From assembly GCA_037139735.1 (NCBI GenBank), contig JBAXFU010000092.1, positions 1 to 12,798 of the forward strand: 12,798 nucleotides of DNA. The letters are read 5' to 3'. The notes beneath the pieces were generated by a model. The model saw only the letters and a list, made by a program, of their open reading frames with translations, was not told the DNA's origin and ran no database searches. The position numbers were made by a program, and so were the translations under genes. This document shows, one piece after another, positions 7,941 through 12,798 of the stretch (position 1 is the first letter of the stretch; every line of letters starts with the position of its first letter). The stretch is from UBA2402 sp037139735 (lineage in GTDB: Bacteria > Planctomycetota > Phycisphaerae > Phycisphaerales > UBA1924).

Positions 7941-8086
7941 CGATACGTGCGGACGCGAACGGCCTCGACGACGGGCCGACCTGCATTCCCCTTCGGCCCC
8001 ACCCCCGCGGTCGTCCGCGACGGGCGGGACAGAACCCAAGGGTATTCCGCCACATGACGCAGGCGGTTCCCTCGAGCACGCAACCT

Positions 8087-8102
8087 GTCTCGCATCCGAG
8101 AC
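8087..8102 (-). repeat. Short hairpin downstream of the SWIM gene
   Basis: GTCTCG and its complement CGAGAC form a 6-bp stem with a 4-nt loop, 25 bp after the SWIM gene stop on the minus strand. No U-tract follows, so it is not a classical terminator. It may protect the 3' end or be chance. Confidence 0.3.
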
Positions 8103-8127
8103 CGTCCTCGCCGCGTCAAGATTCCGT

Positions 8128-9216
8128 TCAGGCCTCGCCTTCGTCCGCCTCCGGCGCCATCGACTCCTCGACCGCAGCGGCGTCGGACGAGGCCTTCGAT
8201 CGGGCCGCTTGGCTGATCGTGTCGTAGCAACTGGCGAGCAGCCCGACGAGCGGGAAGGGGGCGTTGACGAAGGGACTCTGGCCCAGACGCCGGAGGATGG
8301 GGTGGCTCACCGGTGGAGGGGCGAGCGGGATATCCAGCGAGGCCATCGAGGGCGCTGGATCCCAGAAGTGTCCCACGGCCTCCTCGAGCGGCCGGTTCGG
8401 AAGGTCCGCCACGCCCTGCACTCGCTGCACGTAGACGGGCGTGAAGCCCAGTCCCGCCCCGGCCACCACGCGACGCTGTCGCAGCCGCTCGAGCAGTTCG
8501 TGGGCGTCGAGGCCTCGCATCTGGAAGACCATGAACGGCTCGGCGGCCAGTCGCTCGGCGAGCAGGTAGGCCGCGCAGCACACGTGCTTGCACCACGCCC
8601 CCACCACCGGCTGCAACGCCTCGCCGCCGTTCTCTTGGCGCCACTGGGCACAGGTGCACGCGTGACGCACCTCGTCGGTCTCGACGGGGAAGAGCTTGAT
8701 GCCCAGCGGCGCGAAGACGTCCTCGATGTTGGGGGGCAACTCCCCGGCGAGGAGTTTGGCCGCGTAGAGCGCGCCGTCGGCCATGGCCTCGACGATGCTG
8801 TCCCACTGCTCGTGCGTGAAGGTCTCGAAGGCGATGATCGTGGAGTACGGGCGATCCGCACGACCCTGGATGACGGCATCGACCCGACCGGGCGGAAAGT
8901 TGATTCGCTTGGTCTGGCCCGCCCGGGCGTAGTCGTCGAGCCCTTCGACCAGACGCGGCCCGGACGCGGCTTGCTCCATGAACCGCAGCCATCGCTGGGC
9001 CGCCCACGCGGTGGGCGAGGCGACGTCGCCCGCCGGCAGCTTGATGCCGCCACGCACCTTGCGGGGCCTCACGAGCGGCGGCTTGGACGGGATGAGCCGC
9101 CTCAGGGGCGTGGCGCCGGCGTCGGCCGGCGAAGCAGATGACCCAGCGGGCAACGCCGCGGGCGGCGTGGCGGGCGGCTCTGGCTCGAGCGGGGGTTGTG
9201 GAATGGGATCAGCCAT
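8128..9216 (-). CDS. SWIM zinc-finger family protein (COG4279-like), function unknown
   Basis: A 362-residue soluble protein. Residues 1-50 are Pro/Ala-rich and probably disordered. The centre carries a SWIM zinc-finger pattern CxC-x19-CxH: Cys187, Cys189, Cys209, His211, with Cys213 and Cys214 next to it. The helix after it (AAYLLAERLAAEPFMVFQMRGL, in two pieces: 215-225, 226-236) closely follows the bacterial SWIM family whose members read CKHIAAVYYLLAE-DPF-FRLRG. The upstream segment with INFPPGRVDAVIQG (105-118) and YSTIIAF fits the same family. SWIM domains bind DNA or proteins; many bacterial members lie beside SNF2 helicases, but none is seen here. The spacing between CxC and CxH is longer than in the usual CSCPDWxxPCKH form. 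ATG 9216 has no clear Shine-Dalgarno; an in-frame TTG at 9258 is the only upstream option. It is flanked by gaps of 303 and 232 bp, unlike the tightly packed pil genes. Confidence 0.8.
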   Translation of the reverse strand: MADPIPQPPLEPEPPATPPAALPAGSSASPADAGATPLRRLIPSKPPLVRPRKVRGGIKLPAGDVASPTAWAAQRWLRFMEQAASGPRLVEGLDDYARAGQTKRINFPPGRVDAVIQGRADRPYSTIIAFETFTHEQWDSIVEAMADGALYAAKLLAGELPPNIEDVFAPLGIKLFPVETDEVRHACTCAQWRQENGGEALQPVVGAWCKHVCCAAYLLAERLAAEPFMVFQMRGLDAHELLERLRQRRVVAGAGLGFTPVYVQRVQGVADLPNRPLEEAVGHFWDPAPSMASLDIPLAPPPVSHPILRRLGQSPFVNAPFPLVGLLASCYDTISQAARSKASSDAAAVEESMAPEADEGEA

Positions 9217-9519
9217 CAGGGGCTTGGCGTCGCTGCGGGAGATGCCCCCCAACGCCAAGGGTGAAGCGTTCGGTCGCCGTGGCGAAATGTCCAGCGGCGG
9301 CGGACGGAATCCGGGGCATCCCGCGGCCGGCCGCGAACGGCCTTCCGGGGGTCATGCGCCCGCGCCGGACCTCAGTGGCTTGTGCCCTCTGCTGGCGTTG
9401 TCCGTCCGGAGACATGCGGACGCTGACAACATCCGAACATTCGGTCGGGATCGGGGCGGACGGGCCGCGGGGCCGCGATGGCGGATGCACGCCGCGGGAC
9501 CAGGGGCGGCGGCGAGCGC
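9217..9519. other. 303-bp gap between PilP-like and SWIM genes
   Basis: I see no gene here. It contains an imperfect inverted repeat at 9397-9430, a small palindrome-like element at 9433-9444 and a 5-bp UUCG hairpin on the minus strand at 9329-9342. No U-tract terminator follows the PilP-like gene, and no sigma-70-like promoter with a good -10 is evident. It is the likeliest place for a promoter driving the SWIM gene. Confidence 0.45.
9397..9444. promoter_or_regulatory. Candidate operator: nested inverted repeats
   Basis: GTTGTC (9397-9402) pairs with GACAAC (9425-9430), and inside it GTCCG (9404-9408) pairs with CGGAC (9417-9421) around an 8-nt centre. Two bases further on, CCGAA and TTCGG (9433-9444) form another dyad with a 2-nt spacer. 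They lie about 180-230 bp upstream of the SWIM start. They could be operators or RNA hairpins; no known regulator consensus is matched. Confidence 0.25.
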
Positions 9520-10068
9520 TCACTCCTTCTTGGCGAGGGTGAAGGTTTCGCCGTCGAGATTCTGGAGCGTCACGGTCGCGTTGCGGAAGTCGATGTTGGC
9601 CAGCAGCAGGCCGGGACGGACCTCTTCGCCGACGCGATAGACCTTGCCCGAGATGACGACCAAGCCCCCGGAAGGGTTGCCCATGAAACTGGAGAGAACG
9701 AGCCCCTGAGCCGGATTGACCCTGGTCGGCGAGGTCGAGACGGGCTTGGCGGGCGTCACGGGCTCGACCTTCTTGGGGGCCATGAGCACGACGTTCGCGC
9801 GTGCGTCCATGGGCGACTCGATCGAGGCGTCGAAGCGGAGCAGGGCCCGCCAGTCGGCGGCACGCTGCTGCTCGGGCGTCAGTTGACGAGCGGCGGACTG
9901 GATGACGGCGTCGGGCGAGGGCGCGGCCACCGCGGACGTGACCTGACCGGTGGCGGCGGCCGCGACATCGGGCCCGCCGACGAGGATGAAGCGGATGGAG
10001 ACGATCAGCAGGGAGGGCGCCGCCACCGAGGCGGCCTGGATGAGCAGGGAGCGGCTCTTGGAGTTCAC
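9520..10068 (-). CDS. pilP: PilP/GspC-like inner-membrane platform protein
   Basis: A 182-residue bitopic protein. One hydrophobic segment (about 8-30) is followed by an Ala/Pro-rich periplasmic linker and a C-terminal beta domain (about 120-180). That domain, with LVVISGKVYRVGEEVRPG (136-153) and NATVTLQNLDGETFTL (163-178), resembles the PilP / GspC homology region that contacts the secretin. In classic PilP the N-terminus is a lipoprotein signal; no lipobox cysteine is present (the protein has no Cys), so anchoring is GspC-like. The role inferred is linking the PilM-N-O platform to an outer-membrane secretin encoded elsewhere. It starts with GTG at 10068, one base after the PilO stop; GGAGG eight bases upstream supports this start. 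Similarity is at domain level only, so PilP versus GspC is not settled. Confidence 0.7.
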   Translation of the reverse strand: MNSKSRSLLIQAASVAAPSLLIVSIRFILVGGPDVAAAATGQVTSAVAAPSPDAVIQSAARQLTPEQQRAADWRALLRFDASIESPMDARANVVLMAPKKVEPVTPAKPVSTSPTRVNPAQGLVLSSFMGNPSGGLVVISGKVYRVGEEVRPGLLLANIDFRNATVTLQNLDGETFTLAKKE

Positions 10069-10069
10069 G

Positions 10070-10711
10070 TCACTTCCCTCCTTCGTCGGCGGCGACCACC
10101 CTGGGGGTGACGTCGAAGGCGTAGTGCTCGGTGGAGAGGTTGGCTCGCACGAGACCGCTGCCGTCGGGCTGGGGGGTGAGATTCACGCTGCGAATCACGG
10201 AATAGCCCATGTCCTGCTGGAGTCCGCGGAGGAATCCGACCACGTCGCCATAGGTGCCCGAGGCCACGATGGTGTAGGCCAAGGCCTTCTCGATGCGGCG
10301 GGAGTCGGGGCCGGCCGCGACGGGCGCCGGCGGCGAGCCGGGGGGCGTCACGGGCCGATCGGCGTTGGGCGTCTTGGAAGGCGTGGCCGGATTGACCTCG
10401 TCGAGACGGACCTTCGAGCGTTGCGCGAGGTCCATGAGGGCTGCATAGAGGGCCCGATCGTCGCGAGCGGTGTCGCTGGCCTTGCGGATGAGCTCCGCCT
10501 CGGCCTCGATGCGGTTGAGCGACTCGGTCATGGCCGGAACCAGGTCGCGGAAGTACTCGCTCTCGGCGACCTGCTTGGCCAGACGTGCCGACTCCTGACG
10601 GGACGCGCGAAGCCTTCCTTGCAGGCGGTCGACCAGCAGCATATAGGAGCCCACGAGGATCGCGGCGGCGATGCAGCCGTGAGCGACCACGTTGCGCATG
10701 TGCTGGTTCAC
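10070..10711 (-). CDS. pilO: PilO/GspM-like alignment-complex protein
   Basis: A 213-residue bitopic inner-membrane protein. A short cytoplasmic N-terminus precedes one transmembrane segment (about 9-28), a likely coiled coil (about 30-100), a Pro-rich loop (109-131) and a C-terminal alpha/beta domain (about 138-202). The last contains EKALAYTIVASGTYGDVVGF and LRGLQQDM, which match the PilO pattern of a strand followed by a helix ending in the fxxxL signature. PilO dimerises with PilN in the periplasm and helps align the pilus machine. The start is GTG at 10711, overlapping the upstream TGA by 4 nt as GTGA, with a strong AAGGAGG seven bases upstream lying inside the preceding gene. Translational coupling is likely. 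The same frame stays open to 12040, but that extension overlaps the PilM-N gene and is not coding. Confidence 0.82.
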   Translation of the reverse strand: MNQHMRNVVAHGCIAAAILVGSYMLLVDRLQGRLRASRQESARLAKQVAESEYFRDLVPAMTESLNRIEAEAELIRKASDTARDDRALYAALMDLAQRSKVRLDEVNPATPSKTPNADRPVTPPGSPPAPVAAGPDSRRIEKALAYTIVASGTYGDVVGFLRGLQQDMGYSVIRSVNLTPQPDGSGLVRANLSTEHYAFDVTPRVVAADEGGK

Positions 10712-12393
10712 TTGGTCGCCTCCTTGTCGACGCCCGCGACCCTGGCGGGCGAGGGCCCCATCGGGATGCTGTGAAGCAGCAGACTGAGGTCGAAGGTCTG
10801 CATGGGAAGGCCCGTCGAGTCCGCGCCGCGCCGGGTCGCGCCCATGCGGGTGGAGGCGACCAGCGGCACGGCCGAAAGCGAATCGACGTAGAAGCGAAGC
10901 GAGGCGTCGGGATCCACCGTGTCCGAGCCCAGCGCGTGACCGCTGACGTGGCAGGCGGGCGAGTCGCCCTCGGCGGCGATGTTGACGTGGCTGAGCTTGA
11001 TGTTCGCGGGCGTGCTCACCGACAGCGTCGCGAGAATGGCCACGCCGTCGGTCAGCGTCTTGTAGCGGGCGTCGCGCACCGCCCTGGCCTCCACGACCGC
11101 GGTCTGGAGGGCGCGAAGGCGCTTGTTGAGGTCCGCGGCGGGCTTGGCGGTCTCGAGTCGATGACGCAGCGACGAGACGTTGATCAACTCCTGCTGCAGG
11201 TCCATCGCCGTGCTCCAGGCGTCGTACCCGATGAGCAGGGCGGTGCTGGCGGCGCCGACCCAGAGTGCGTGCCGGATGTGACCGGCGTCGAGCCGCTCGG
11301 TGTGGGCGCGGGGCAGGAACCCGTGGACCGCCAGGGGCGTTTCGAGCCAGGTGGCCGACGTTCCCGACACGCCGGGATCGCGGGCCAGCAGCCGCTCGGG
11401 AGCCCGGGAACCGCACTGCTTGGCGATGACCTCGGCCAGTCGCGGCATCCGCCCGCCGGGCCCGGTGATCTCCAGCAGCGTCTTGTCGCGTTCGCCGGCC
11501 TCGACGCCGAATCGCAGCGACTGCTTGATCTCGATGCTCAGCCGCTGAAGCACGGGCTGAAGGAGCATCAGCATCGATTCGCCCGCGGCCTGATCCGGCG
11601 ACTCCTCGTCGCCTTCCTCGCGGACCGAGACGCCCACGCGATGGAGCAGTTCGTCGGCCGCGCCGGGATCCATCTGTCCCGCCCCCTGCTTGGACGCGCT
11701 GACCATCGCCTCGATGAAGGACTCGACGCCCAGGCTCACCTGTCGCACGAAACGGATGCGGCCGCCCGAGGCGCCGGCCAGCATGCTCGAGTGTTCGCCG
11801 ATGTGCAGCGTCATCGAGACGCAGCCGCCCTCCTTGCGGCTGGCGGCCATGGCCCCCACCACGCACTCGGCAAGTCCGACGACGTCGAGGGGCATGGCCT
11901 CGCCGAGCGTGAGCCCGGCGGCCTCGAGCCACTGCGCCAGCGTCATCACCGTCGCGTCGGTGTCGGCGAAGCCCAGCGTGTGGATCTGGGCCACCGGCGG
12001 CGTCGTGCCGGCCTCGGCCCGCTGCGGCCGATCCACGCACACCCTGATGAGTTCATGCGGGTTGGATTCGAGCGAGAACTCGGTCGAGTCGGCCAGGGCC
12101 AGACGGGCCGCGTGAACGGACGCGGCCTTGCCCGCGGCCGAGTTGCACGAGAAGATGCCGCAACTCGCCGTCGGGCTGCGGTAGAGCACGGTGGCCTCGG
12201 CGCCCTTGCACCGCAGCGACTCGGTCATGGAGTTGAGGGCCGCCTGCAGGGACTCGAGGCGCGTGGACCACGCGAGACCCTGGGCGGGGGGCGTCAGGCG
12301 CGCCGTCTCGCGAGCGACGACGCGCCGGCCGCGCACGACGGCCACTTGCAGCCGCGTGGGCGAGAGCTCGATGACGACTCGTTTCCTCGACAC
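10708..12393 (-). CDS. PilM-PilN fusion protein (GspL-like architecture)
   Basis: A 561-residue protein joining two normally separate pilus-platform proteins. Residues 1-360 are an actin-like PilM domain: the first phosphate-binding strand region is VVIELSPTRLQVAVV (6-20), the second LHIGEHSSMLAGASGG (196-211) followed by IRFVRQVSLGVESF, and the adenosine motif EITGPGGRMPRLAEVI (308-323). One transmembrane segment follows (about 374-391), then a coiled coil (397-445) and a PilN-like periplasmic domain (446-545), with NIKLSHVNI, the VSGHA strand, RFYVDSLSAVPLV and QTFDLSLLL. The order cytoplasmic actin fold, single TM, periplasmic ferredoxin-like domain is that of GspL in type II secretion. 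The start chosen is GTG 12393, with GAGGAG six bases upstream; the in-frame start at 12438 has less support. PilO follows with a 4-nt overlap. Confidence 0.88.
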   Translation of the reverse strand: MSRKRVVIELSPTRLQVAVVRGRRVVARETARLTPPAQGLAWSTRLESLQAALNSMTESLRCKGAEATVLYRSPTASCGIFSCNSAAGKAASVHAARLALADSTEFSLESNPHELIRVCVDRPQRAEAGTTPPVAQIHTLGFADTDATVMTLAQWLEAAGLTLGEAMPLDVVGLAECVVGAMAASRKEGGCVSMTLHIGEHSSMLAGASGGRIRFVRQVSLGVESFIEAMVSASKQGAGQMDPGAADELLHRVGVSVREEGDEESPDQAAGESMLMLLQPVLQRLSIEIKQSLRFGVEAGERDKTLLEITGPGGRMPRLAEVIAKQCGSRAPERLLARDPGVSGTSATWLETPLAVHGFLPRAHTERLDAGHIRHALWVGAASTALLIGYDAWSTAMDLQQELINVSSLRHRLETAKPAADLNKRLRALQTAVVEARAVRDARYKTLTDGVAILATLSVSTPANIKLSHVNIAAEGDSPACHVSGHALGSDTVDPDASLRFYVDSLSAVPLVASTRMGATRRGADSTGLPMQTFDLSLLLHSIPMGPSPARVAGVDKEATK

Positions 12394-12399
12394 GTGTCT

Positions 12400-12422
12400 C
12401 TCCTCGGGCCACGCCGGCCCGA
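12400..12422 (-). promoter_or_regulatory. Shine-Dalgarno of pilM-N next to a 7-bp hairpin
   Basis: The GAGGAG ribosome binding site (12400-12405) deciding the GTG start at 12393 overlaps by two bases the end of a perfect 7-bp stem (12404-12410 with 12416-12422, loop of 5). The hairpin could partly hide the site and lower or regulate translation of the fusion protein. Confidence 0.45.
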
Positions 12423-12473
12423 CGGGGCGAACGACCATGCTCCGCGACGAAGGTCATGCCATGCGACCTGCGA

Positions 12474-12520
12474 CGACGACCGCGTCGGCGCCGGCATTCC
12501 CGGGCGCGACGCGGTCGTCG
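12474..12520 (-). repeat. 14-bp perfect inverted repeat, intergenic hairpin
   Basis: CGACGACCGCGTCG (12474-12487) is perfectly complementary to 12507-12520. The 19-nt centre can extend the stem by six more pairs with one bulged G, leaving a small loop. It lies between the pilin stop and the pilM-N start. No U-tract follows on either strand, so it looks like an attenuating, processing or 3'-end protecting structure rather than a simple terminator. Confidence 0.7.
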
Positions 12521-12522
12521 GG

Positions 12523-12539
12523 CCGGGCATGACGCCCGG
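12523..12539 (-). repeat. Second intergenic hairpin after the pilin gene
   Basis: A perfect 6-bp stem (CCGGGC with GCCCGG) and a 5-nt loop lie 12 bp after the pilin stop codon and 2 bp before the larger hairpin. The tandem arrangement strengthens the case for a functional RNA structure at this junction. Confidence 0.5.
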
Positions 12540-12551
12540 AGTTCGCGTGGA

Positions 12552-12798
12552 TCAGAAGAGGTGCTCGTTGACGCCCGTGGTGGTGGAGTTGGCCCAGAAG
12601 CGGCCGGCCGTGGCGTCGTAGTTCCAGCCGTTGACGCCCGAGATCGGCGGCGTGGTGGCCCAGGTGGCGGCGGCGATGGTGGCGCTGTTGTTGTAGGGGT
12701 TCGCGGGCACCGCCTCGGTCACGACCGTGCCCACGGTCTGCATCTGCACGAGCGTGGGGTAGGCGACCGTGCCGCTGATGGCCGAGTTCGAGTAGAAG
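12552..12798 (-). CDS. Pilin-like protein (GspG/prepilin type), C-terminal part
   Basis: The right edge of the window cuts this gene; about 81 C-terminal residues are visible. They read through from the edge without a stop (FYSNSAISGTVAYPTLVQMQ...) and contain VPANPYNNSATI followed by GVNGWNYDATAGRFWANSTT. An NP-x-NNS segment followed by GWxYxxxxGxxxAN resembles the C-terminal end of many type II secretion / type IV pilin-like proteins annotated in Planctomycetota. The hydrophobic N-terminal helix and the prepilin cleavage site that would prove this lie outside the window. It would be secreted across the inner membrane and polymerised by the platform encoded downstream. Stop TGA is at 12552-12554, and 158 bp separate it from pilM-N. 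The window gives no start. Confidence 0.72.
   Translation of the reverse strand, partial: FYSNSAISGTVAYPTLVQMQTVGTVVTEAVPANPYNNSATIAAATWATTPPISGVNGWNYDATAGRFWANSTTTGVNEHLF

Larger units (their letters stand above)
7896..8127 (-). other. 232-bp leader upstream of the PilT-like gene
   Basis: No gene is seen here. On the minus strand it holds a 6-bp hairpin with a GATG loop soon after the SWIM gene's stop, and a second hairpin 27 bases before the PilT start. A TTGACG hexamer lies at 8114-8119, but nothing 16-18 bases downstream resembles a -10 box. The length of the gap suggests that pilT may have its own promoter or a long leader. Confidence 0.4.

Noticed and set aside
8090..8119. Promoter with TTGACG at 8114-8119 (minus strand) for pilT
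   Set aside because: No acceptable -10 hexamer lies 16-18 bases downstream, so a single good hexamer is not enough.
10712..12040. N-terminal extension of the PilO frame
   Set aside because: It overlaps PilM-N in another frame. The GTG at 10711 has an ideal AAGGAGG and a TM helix right after it.
10585..12621. 678-residue plus-strand open frame opposite PilM-N
   Set aside because: It is the same kind of antisense frame. The minus-strand frame has actin-fold motifs, a TM segment and a well-placed Shine-Dalgarno.
1..12798. CRISPR array, tRNA or rRNA genes, insertion sequences, phage genes
   Set aside because: No regularly spaced repeats, tRNA-like folds, transposase motifs or flanking terminal repeats were seen on either strand by eye.

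Overview
The window is about 12.8 kb of very GC-rich bacterial DNA. Every gene I can support lies on the minus strand, so transcription runs from right (12798) to left (1). Gene content and the style of the pilin C-terminus point to a bacterium of the Planctomycetota, perhaps class Phycisphaerae. That is an inference from family resemblance, not a proven placement. The large plus-strand open frames are antisense shadows of the GC-rich genes.

Right part (12798 to about 4849): a type IV pilus / type II secretion-like assembly locus. In order of transcription it holds the C-terminal end of a pilin-like protein (12552-12798, cut by the window edge), an intergenic stretch with strong hairpins, a PilM-PilN fusion with GspL-like architecture (10708-12393), PilO/GspM-like (10070-10711) and PilP/GspC-like (9520-10068). 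The last three are packed with a 4-nt overlap and a 1-nt gap, and all start with GTG. Then come a 303-bp gap, a SWIM zinc-finger gene of unknown role (8128-9216), a 232-bp gap, an intact PilT/PilU-type motor ATPase (6738-7895) and a membrane-tethered GspE/PilB-like protein (4849-6576). In that last protein the Walker A lysine, the Walker B surroundings and the His box are all degraded, while the tetracysteine zinc site is kept. PilB, PilC, the secretin and the prepilin peptidase are not in the window.

Middle (2944-4788): a CvpA-like four-helix membrane domain fused to a roughly 460-residue soluble region that I cannot assign. Left part: a glycerate 2-kinase (1603-2928) and an MFS_3-type exporter (129-1547), spaced 15 and 55 bp apart and probably the distal genes of the same transcription direction. 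At the left edge a 12-bp UUCG hairpin with a U-tract (51-86) is a plus-strand terminator for a gene lying mostly outside the window.

A plausible working model is that PilM-N/O/P form the inner-membrane alignment platform for the pilin at the right edge. PilT drives retraction or remodelling, and the degenerate membrane-bound GspE homologue acts as a scaffold or regulator rather than a motor. The CvpA fusion, SWIM protein, kinase and exporter have no demonstrated link to the pilus. The pseudo-ATPase next to an intact PilT, and the CvpA fusion after it, are the most unusual features.
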